Source: Sulfuricurvum sp. MLSB (lineage in GTDB: Bacteria > Campylobacterota > Campylobacteria > Campylobacterales > Sulfurimonadaceae). Taken from it: a stretch of 62,619 nt of DNA. The stretch lies in contig NZ_JQGL01000041.1 in NCBI RefSeq assembly GCF_000747095.1, positions 1 through 62,619 on the forward strand, given 5' to 3'. Position numbers and translations under genes: made by a program. Each line of letters starts with the position of its first letter. Position 1 is the first letter of the stretch. Positions 57,901-62,619 of this stretch are shown in pieces. The notes under the pieces were generated by a model. It was not told the origin of the DNA. It searched no databases and saw only the letters and a list, made by a program, of their open reading frames with translations.

Positions 57901-58046
57901 TTAGCGGTGACGACGACAGTCGGAGGGGTAAGGTTCGGCAGTTGCGAAACAGGGAGGCTTTTAATCGCCGCAAATCCCAGCAGCATAATGATGATACCGA
58001 TAACGATCGAGAGGACCGGCCGGTTGATAAAAAACTTGCTAAACAT
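54915..58046 (-). CDS. RND multidrug efflux pump, HAE1 family
   Basis: A 1043-residue inner-membrane pump like AcrB/MexB, energised by protons. It starts FSKFFINRPVLSIVIGI, with twelve transmembrane helices and two large periplasmic loops. The proton relay Asp pair appears in GIVVDDAIVVVENM. HAE1-type segments such as PGATANRTLEV-like GATANRTLEV and LPNLTPPTVVV are seen; the latter matches hydrophobic-substrate pumps, not metal-type CusA. It sits between adaptor and outer-membrane genes. Confidence 0.95.
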   Translation of the reverse strand: MFSKFFINRPVLSIVIGIIIMLLGFAAIKSLPVSQLPNLTPPTVVVTAKYPGADAQTIADNILTPLESQISGAEGLMYMSSKAAALPGTGTITCTFNIGVNQDMAAVEVQNRINSVLAQLPQTTRDLGVTVEKRTSDILLIVAITSPDGSYDSTQISNYISSNLLDDIKKIPGAGRSQIFGQRDYAMRIWLNPDKLASLGVSTSEIANAIRDQNLQVSPGRLGQAPTADEQMWTMQLTSKGRFSTPEEFANIIIRAKNDGSMIRLKDVARVELGAQNYEFFGRVNGKPAAMIGIFADVNANALDTSAAVEAKMEKLAKKFPAGITYDIPYNTTDFVKISIDEVVKTLIEGIILVSLVIYLFLQSARAALIPILSIPISLTGAFIGMYLLGYSINTLTLFGLVLAIGIVVDDAIVVVENMERILQNEKIPPREAAIKAMMQISGPVIAIVLVMCAVFIPATFLGGMTGQLYKQFAATIAISVVFSGFMALTFAPAIGAMILKQHDHTPNAFFRWFNKAFGKMTDNYVRRSMFMIRKALIFGVIYLTTYGFIAYFHKTLPTAFLPMEDQGYFITSINLPEGATANRTLEVVKQVEGILSEQEGIYKYTAITGLNILTFSQEPNSAVVFTRLKSWEERPTKELSVFGILGSLGPKLGSIKEAKVFAMPPPSIRGMGASDMFSLRLLQPGDNNFTHHAATTNEFIGALKAEPSIKNPFSTMNVNTPTLSVEVDREKAKSLGLSINDVFQTLQATIGTMYVNQFDRNGKTYWVQMQSDSSYRATPEDIGRAWVRSSSGMLVPLSSVVTVKMASAPSSIEHFNGVLSTTVMGSPSPGYSSGDIINTIENNADTLLPATASYDWEGLYLQEKLVGSKALIIVAFALVMVYLILAALYERWTLPISIMLAVPYGIMGAYTVVWFIPFLNNNVYFQIGLLTLIALSAKNAILVVEFAEEQRQMGKSIYDATMEAARLRYRPMMMTSFAFLAGMLPLIFSSGAGAAGRFSIGVAMFGGMLAATFIERYFIPYLYYWVATAQEKFIERKGVSHD

Positions 58047-58048
58047 GA

Positions 58049-59179
58049 TTATTTACCGTTCGGAATGACTTCCGAGCCCGGTCTGAGTTTGGGCAGGCTG
58101 TCGGCGACAATTTTTTCGTTTCCGCTTAAACCGCCTTCGATCAGAATATTTCCGCCGATCCATGAACTGACCGTTATCGGACGTGGGGAAACGGTGTTGT
58201 TGGCTTCAACGACGTAGACAAATTTTCCTTTCTCACCGGTCAGAACCGTTTTTTGAGGGAGATAAAGGGCATTTTTCCATTCCATCCCTTTGACTTTGAC
58301 TTTGACGAACTGCCCGGGTAGGAGTTTGTGATCGCTGTTGTCCAAAACGGCGCGGTACATGATGTTGCCCGTTGTCGGATCGACAAACGGGGCGATGAAA
58401 TCGATTCGGCCTTGGCGTGCTAGCGTCGATCCGTCGCTGAGCACCAGTTCGACGTCGTATTTTCCGTCTTTAGGGGTGACCAGACGTCCTGATGCGATGG
58501 CGTTTTGACGGGAGAGTTTTTGATTTTCGCTGAAGGTAAAATTGACGTAGATCGGATCGTTTTGATACATCGTCGTGAGCAGCCCGTTCGCTCCTGCGGC
58601 AACGTAGGTTCCGACATCGACTTTGGACTGGTCGACGAAGCCGCTGATAGGAGCTTTGATCGTCGTGTAGCTGAGGTTTAGGCGGGCCTGTTCCAGAGAA
58701 GCTTTGGCACCCGAGACGGCGGCGGCGGTGTTGAGTTCGTTTGCCGTTGCGGTATCAAGCTCTTGTTTGCTGACCGCATTGGCGCTCGCGAGCGGTTTGA
58801 TCCGGTTCAAGACGGCTTTGGCGTTTGTGTGGTTGGCAACGGCCAGATCGTATGCCGCTTTGGCGCTTTCAAGGGAGTTTTTCAGATCGCTCGGATCGAT
58901 CGTAAAGAGAGTCGTCCCTTTGGTCACGTAAGAGCCTTCCGTATAGGCCCGTTTGGCCAGATAGCCGTTGACGCGCGCGTAGACCTGAACGGTATTGTAC
59001 GCTTCGGTTTGTCCCGTTGCTTCCAAAATAGCCGGAAAGTTGCCTTGCTTGGCTTGGGTCGTCGTGACGGGAACGGGACCTTGGGGCGGTTGCTGCATTC
59101 CCGCGGCTTTTGGGCGTTCGCATCCGCCGATAGCGATGATCGCAGCGGCAGAGAGGGTAAGGAGTGTAATACGTTTCAT
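58049..59179 (-). CDS. RND efflux membrane fusion lipoprotein
   Basis: A 376-residue periplasmic adaptor of the AcrA/MexA type. The lipobox IGGC anchors it to the inner membrane. It has a barrel-sandwich hybrid domain, a coiled-coil hairpin (about 100-170), the family YTTIKAPISGFVDQSKVDVGTYV segment and a C-terminal beta-barrel. The ATG at 59177-59179 overlaps the marR stop; an in-frame ATG at 59215 would remove the signal. It is followed by the pump gene after 2 bases. Confidence 0.93.
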   Translation of the reverse strand: MKRITLLTLSAAAIIAIGGCERPKAAGMQQPPQGPVPVTTTQAKQGNFPAILEATGQTEAYNTVQVYARVNGYLAKRAYTEGSYVTKGTTLFTIDPSDLKNSLESAKAAYDLAVANHTNAKAVLNRIKPLASANAVSKQELDTATANELNTAAAVSGAKASLEQARLNLSYTTIKAPISGFVDQSKVDVGTYVAAGANGLLTTMYQNDPIYVNFTFSENQKLSRQNAIASGRLVTPKDGKYDVELVLSDGSTLARQGRIDFIAPFVDPTTGNIMYRAVLDNSDHKLLPGQFVKVKVKGMEWKNALYLPQKTVLTGEKGKFVYVVEANNTVSPRPITVSSWIGGNILIEGGLSGNEKIVADSLPKLRPGSEVIPNGK

Positions 59180-59637
59180 TCGGAATCCTTTGACGAGTAA
59201 TGGAGTAGATGGCACATTTTTTTAAGGACGCGGAGGGTTGTTGCGAGCTCTTCGGAGTCAAATTCGGCATGCAGGGCTTTGTTGGCTTGATCTAAAACCT
59301 GCATGGTCGGTTTTTCGAGGGCGATTCCCTGCGGCGTGAGGGTAACAAGATTGCACCGCTTGTCGTTCTCATCGATTGTGCGGCGGATGAGCGCGCGTTT
59401 TTCGAGTCCCGCGATGAGGCGGGTGATACTGGTTTTATCTTTGCCGACAAAATCGGCGATGGCTTGCTGCGTTGAGACATTTTCGTTCCAAAGTACGACC
59501 ATCACCTTGAACTGCTCGATCGTCATGTCGATGCCGTTCAGTGCAAGCTGACGCGTCAGATAGCTTCGGGCGCCGTATGCGGCAAGGTTGGTTATGCACC
59601 CCAGCGATTCGTCGACGGGGCATTCGCAACGGTTCAT
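59176..59637 (-). CDS. MarR family transcriptional regulator of the efflux operon
   Basis: A 153-residue winged-helix repressor-type regulator: the core helix-turn-helix (TQQAIADFVGKDKTSITRLIAGLEKR) and wing (DENDKRCNLVTLTPQG) are clear. The N-terminus carries three Cys (CECPVDESLGC), which could sense oxidants or reactive drugs. It is the first gene of the marR-adaptor-pump-outer membrane operon and overlaps the adaptor by 4 bases. The ATG at 59635-59637 has a GGAGGGTGT ribosome-binding site. Confidence 0.9.
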   Translation of the reverse strand: MNRCECPVDESLGCITNLAAYGARSYLTRQLALNGIDMTIEQFKVMVVLWNENVSTQQAIADFVGKDKTSITRLIAGLEKRALIRRTIDENDKRCNLVTLTPQGIALEKPTMQVLDQANKALHAEFDSEELATTLRVLKKMCHLLHYSSKDSE

Positions 59638-59657
59638 ACACCCTCCTGTATTTCTAT

Positions 59658-59677
59658 TTAGTTGCATAGTCAACTAA
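59658..59677. promoter_or_regulatory. inverted repeat, likely MarR operator
   Basis: TTAGTTG and CAACTAA form a perfect inverted repeat with a six-base spacer (CATAGT), 20 bases before the marR ATG. Half-sites with GTTG/CAAC and this size are typical of MarR-family operators, so autoregulation of the efflux operon is likely. Confidence 0.7.
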
Positions 59678-59747
59678 TTAATCGAATTCTAGGGCAATAG
59701 GGTAATAATGTCAAGATGATTTTTGTAAATAGTGTAAACGGATGCGC

Positions 59748-59753
59748 TATAAT
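59748..59753 (+). promoter_or_regulatory. putative -10 box for the deacetylase gene
   Basis: TATAAT lies 33 bases before the ATG at 59787. It sits downstream of an in-frame ATG at 59742, which argues against that earlier start. Confidence 0.55.
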
Positions 59754-59786
59754 CCGCCGATTTTTTATACAAAGGTGAGAAAAACA

Positions 59787-60581
59787 ATGTTGCGTCTTGT
59801 TCTGCTATCTCTATTTTTTATCAGTTCCGTATGGGGAGCGCCGGGGAATGCCAAAATCCCGGTATTGTGTTATCACCGTTTCGGTCCGGAAGTTAGCGAT
59901 TCGATGACGATCAAAACCGTTGCGTTTGCCGAACAGCTCGCGTGGCTGAAATCAAACGGGTACACGGTGATCCCTCTTGATACCGCGATGCGCTATCTCA
60001 AAGGAGAGGTCAAAACACTCCCCGCCAAGCCGGTCGTCATTACGGTCGACGACGGGCACAAAAGCGTCTATTCCGATATGGCGCCGTTGGTGAAAAAGTA
60101 CAAAATACCCGTGACCCTCTTCGTCTATCCCAGCGCGATCTCGAACGCTGCGTACGCGATGAGCTGGGAGCAGCTGCGCGAACTCGAAAGTACGAAGTTT
60201 TTTCGCGTCGAATCGCACACCTACTGGCACCCCAACTTCAACCACGAGAAGAAAAAACTTTCTCCCACCGAATACGATAAGTTCGTCGACAAACAGCTTG
60301 GCGGTGCGAAGAAAAAACTCGAAGAGCGAATGGGACACGAAGTGAAATACCTCGCATGGGTGTTCGGTATTTACGACGACGAACTCGAACGCAAAGCCTC
60401 TCAGGCAGGTTATGCAGCCGCGCTCACGATCGATCGTGCCCACACCGCAGCGGGCAAAAAAATGACGTCGCAGCCGCGTTATATGATCGTCAGCAAACAC
60501 GATATCCGAGCGTTCGAGCGGATGGTTAACGGCACCGAAGATCGGATGCCTGCGTCGAAAAAAGAGGTTATAAGGTATTAA
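59787..60581 (+). CDS. secreted polysaccharide deacetylase family protein
   Basis: A 264-residue exported protein: signal peptide to about residue 17 (SVWGAPG), then a NodB-type deacetylase domain with VLCYHRFG, the catalytic VITVDDGHKSVY motif and the metal-binding SHTYWHPNF (H-x3-H). These residues fit removal of acetyl groups from a cell-envelope or exopolysaccharide sugar. An AAAGGTGAG ribosome-binding site precedes the ATG. The substrate is not known. Confidence 0.88.
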   Translation: MLRLVLLSLFFISSVWGAPGNAKIPVLCYHRFGPEVSDSMTIKTVAFAEQLAWLKSNGYTVIPLDTAMRYLKGEVKTLPAKPVVITVDDGHKSVYSDMAPLVKKYKIPVTLFVYPSAISNAAYAMSWEQLRELESTKFFRVESHTYWHPNFNHEKKKLSPTEYDKFVDKQLGGAKKKLEERMGHEVKYLAWVFGIYDDELERKASQAGYAAALTIDRAHTAAGKKMTSQPRYMIVSKHDIRAFERMVNGTEDRMPASKKEVIRY

Positions 60582-60586
60582 ATCGC

Positions 60587-60592
60587 TATAAT
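60587..60592 (+). promoter_or_regulatory. putative -10 box for the aminotransferase operon
   Basis: TATAAT just after the deacetylase stop, about 35 bases before the TTG start of the aminotransferase gene. Confidence 0.4.
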
Positions 60593-60626
60593 AAAGCATC
60601 ATAAATTCCATAACAAAGACCGTCCT

Positions 60627-61763
60627 TTGCATTTTGAACCCTATCCGTTTGAAAAATTAAACACCCTTCTCTCTGGGATCACTCCCAATCCGGCGTATGC
60701 TCCGATCGTTCTCACGATCGGGGAGCCGCAGTTTGAAACGCCCGCGTTTATCCAAAAATCGCTGGCCAAACATTCCGAAAAACTCCGCTATTATCCCAAA
60801 ACGGCGGGGGAAGCGGAACTAAACGACGCGATGCGCGGTTTCGTCGAGCGCCGTTTCGGGATAAAGCTCGAACCCGATCAGCTCGTCAGTGCGTTCGGGA
60901 CGCGGGAAGTGCTATTCAACTTCCCGCAGTTTTACCTGTTCGACAAACAAAACCCCGTGATGGCCTACACCAATCCGTTTTACCAGATTTACGAGGGTGC
61001 CGCTATCGCGTCGCGCGCACGGGTTATTCATCTGAACCTGACCGAAGCCAACGGCTTCAAGCCGGAAATCAACGAAGCCGAACTCTCGGGATGCGACCTT
61101 GTGATCCTGAACTTCCCTAACAACCCGACCGCGTCGGTGCTGAGCCTCGAAGAACTGGGCGAATGGGTGAAGCTCGCCCTCAAACACAATTTTCTTCTTA
61201 TCAACGACGAGTGCTACAGCGAGATCTACACCGGCTCAAAAGTTCCGTCGCTTCTCGAAGCGTCGCTTCATGTCGGCAATACCTCGTTCAAAAACGTCCT
61301 TGTGATCAACTCGATCTCCAAGCGCTCTTCGGCTCCGGGGCTTCGGAGCGGGTTTATCGCCGGAGACGCGGAAATTCTGAAAGGGTATGCGCAGTACCGC
61401 ACCTACGTCGGATGCGCGTCGCCGCTTCCGCTGCAAATGGCTGCGGCGATGGCATGGAGCGACGAAAAGCATGTCGCGCACGCCCGCGAAGTGTACGCCG
61501 AGAATTTCAAGGCCGCACAGGAAATTTTGGGAATCACGACTTCGGATGCGACGTTCTACGTCTGGCTCAAAGTCGGGGATGCACTGGAATTTACCCGACG
61601 ACTTTATCGCGACTACAACGTCAAAGTGCTGCCGGGGGAATTTCTGGCACGCGAGAACGCACACGGGGAGAATCCCGGTATCGGCTATATCCGCATCGCC
61701 CTCGTCGAAGAGACGGGACGGACGGTCCACGCACTTGAGCGCCTAAAGGAGGCATTGCAATGA
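60627..61763 (+). CDS. dapC: class I/II aminotransferase, probably succinyldiaminopimelate aminotransferase
   Basis: A 378-residue PLP enzyme with NFPNNPTASVLSLEELGEW, the cofactor-binding NDECYSEIYTG and the PLP lysine in NSISKRSSAPGLRSG. The sequence context matches the DapC-type group that makes succinyl-LL-diaminopimelate, the substrate of DapE encoded at 11.7 kb, but broader aminotransferase activity is possible. The start is a TTG at 60627 with a weak ribosome-binding site. It leads into a hypothetical gene and murC. Confidence 0.8.
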   Translation: MHFEPYPFEKLNTLLSGITPNPAYAPIVLTIGEPQFETPAFIQKSLAKHSEKLRYYPKTAGEAELNDAMRGFVERRFGIKLEPDQLVSAFGTREVLFNFPQFYLFDKQNPVMAYTNPFYQIYEGAAIASRARVIHLNLTEANGFKPEINEAELSGCDLVILNFPNNPTASVLSLEELGEWVKLALKHNFLLINDECYSEIYTGSKVPSLLEASLHVGNTSFKNVLVINSISKRSSAPGLRSGFIAGDAEILKGYAQYRTYVGCASPLPLQMAAAMAWSDEKHVAHAREVYAENFKAAQEILGITTSDATFYVWLKVGDALEFTRRLYRDYNVKVLPGEFLARENAHGENPGIGYIRIALVEETGRTVHALERLKEALQ

Positions 61764-62224
61764 AAGAACTCAAAGACAAAATTTTTCAGGCCCAAAGCGA
61801 GGGGGACATTGCCTCGTTGTACGTCCTTGAGTCTCAGGCGCACGAGAAATTTGACGAAGATACGCTGATGGCGTACTATGCCAATATTCTTGATTTGGCT
61901 CTCGAGCGGCTCACCAATGCCCTTGAAAACCTCGAGAAACTCGACATGAGCCAAGTGCAGGATTTCGCGACGCTGCGGGCGCTGTACGAATACGCGATCG
62001 AGCACTACAGCGCGGGAAGCACGCACGATGCGAGCGCGCTGTTCGAGGTCCTCGGCGGGATCAGCAACGACGAAGCGTTCTCCGAGGCGATGAAAATCCA
62101 CCGCGCGGCGTGCGACGCACAAATCCCGTTTGACGATTTCATCGAGCAGTACGTCGACATGGAAGCGACACAGAACGGCGGCAAGTTTTACATCAGCTAT
62201 TTTAAAAAGGAAATCGGAGAATGA
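61760..62224 (+). CDS. hypothetical protein between dapC and murC
   Basis: A 154-residue acidic, mostly helical soluble protein. Alternating Leu-rich helices (LMAYYANILDLALERLTNAL) suggest a TPR- or helical-bundle-like fold, but no motif can be named. It overlaps both neighbours as ATGA, so it is translated with the aminotransferase and murC, both acting in peptidoglycan precursor synthesis. A role there is inferred from position only. Confidence 0.7.
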   Translation: MKELKDKIFQAQSEGDIASLYVLESQAHEKFDEDTLMAYYANILDLALERLTNALENLEKLDMSQVQDFATLRALYEYAIEHYSAGSTHDASALFEVLGGISNDEAFSEAMKIHRAACDAQIPFDDFIEQYVDMEATQNGGKFYISYFKKEIGE

Positions 62225-62619
62225 AAATTCATTTCATCGGCATCGGCGGTATCGGAATCTCGGGGTTGGCCAAATACATGCGTTTCAGCGGGCACGAGGT
62301 AAGCGGCTCGGACATGAAAGCAACGCATATTACCCAGCGTCTCATCGATCGTGGGATCAAAGTCTCCATCGGGCACGATGCGGCCAACATCCCGCAAGGG
62401 TGCGATCTGGTAATCCATTCGGCCATTATCCGTGATACGAACGTCGAGGTCGTCGAAGCGAAAGCACGGGGAATCGACGTATTGCACCGCCGCGACGCGC
62501 TGTTGAGAATTTTAAAAGAGAAAAAAGTCTACGCTGTCTGCGGCGCGCACGGCAAAAGCACGACGACGGCGATTTTGGCTTCGATCATGAGCGGAAGCGC
62601 AATCATCGGCGCCGAATCA
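62221..62619 (+). CDS. murC: UDP-N-acetylmuramate--L-alanine ligase, cut by window edge
   Basis: The first 133 residues of MurC, which adds L-Ala to UDP-MurNAc in peptidoglycan synthesis. The Rossmann-like start FIGIGGIGISGLA and the ATP loop GAHGKSTTT (about 110-118) are present. The rest lies beyond the window. The ATG overlaps the previous stop. Confidence 0.95.
   Translation, partial: MKIHFIGIGGIGISGLAKYMRFSGHEVSGSDMKATHITQRLIDRGIKVSIGHDAANIPQGCDLVIHSAIIRDTNVEVVEAKARGIDVLHRRDALLRILKEKKVYAVCGAHGKSTTTAILASIMSGSAIIGAES

Overview
This 62.6-kb window is ordinary, gene-dense chromosome from a flagellated member of the Campylobacterota (former Epsilonproteobacteria). Protein-level resemblance suggests the Sulfurimonas/Sulfuricurvum group, but no rRNA is present, so the genus is an inference. 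Diagnostic features are an HslV with a four-residue propeptide before its catalytic Thr, a par / F1Fo-ATPase / tol-pal supercluster using separate b and b' stalk genes, the short ProB without PUA domain, MTAN-type nucleosidase, and promoters that usually show a -10 box but little -35. No phage, insertion sequence or CRISPR array was seen.

Layout. 1-6.3 kb (minus strand): argG, an FTR-rhodanese fusion, rplI, hslV, hslU, era (cut by the window edge), and a flagellar block flaG-fliS-small gene behind a good sigma-28 promoter; fliD is not in this block. 6.3-13.7 kb: MFS and MATE exporters, a PAS sensor, an unusual MutS-family ATPase with a C-terminal HNH-like domain, dapE, a periplasmic thioredoxin-like protein and ridA. 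13.7-19.5 kb: rplU-rpmA, obg-proB-fmt-birA-parA-parB. 19.6-29.8 kb: ATP synthase genes running directly into tolQ-tolR-tolA-tolB-pal-cpoB. 29.8-36.3 kb: slyD, a truncated NtrC-like regulator, fabD, an amidase, mtnN, a TtcA-like protein, mutY, yigZ. 36.4-40.6 kb: a copper-handling operon (CusF-like protein, small exported protein, TolC-like lipoprotein, multicopper oxidase). 40.6-41.2 kb: six tRNA genes (Lys-Glu-Val-Asp-Val-Asp) behind a perfect consensus promoter. 41.3-52.4 kb: cinA-like, ileS, a 41-residue membrane micropeptide, gatA, guaB, metY-metX-xseB, a degenerate nitrilase and a ThiF-like enzyme. 52.4-59.7 kb (minus): a cytochrome c, a small lipoprotein, and a MarR-controlled tripartite RND efflux operon. 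59.7-62.6 kb: polysaccharide deacetylase, an aminotransferase probably for diaminopimelate, a hypothetical gene and murC (cut by the edge).

The most notable points are: (1) atpF, for the essential ATP synthase b subunit, is broken by what looks like a frameshifting internal deletion, with the C-terminal part still readable in the +1 frame; (2) a MutS7-like protein with an HNH-type C-terminus but no room for the mismatch-recognition domain; (3) a translationally coupled 41-residue membrane peptide between ileS and gatA; (4) degenerate or fused enzymes (nitrilase without catalytic Lys/Cys, TtcA-like protein without the second CxxC cysteine, FTR-rhodanese fusion); (5) a tandemly duplicated tRNA-Asp/tRNA-Val pair and a tRNA-Glu with C at position 33. 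Nothing amounts clearly to a wholly new multi-gene system.
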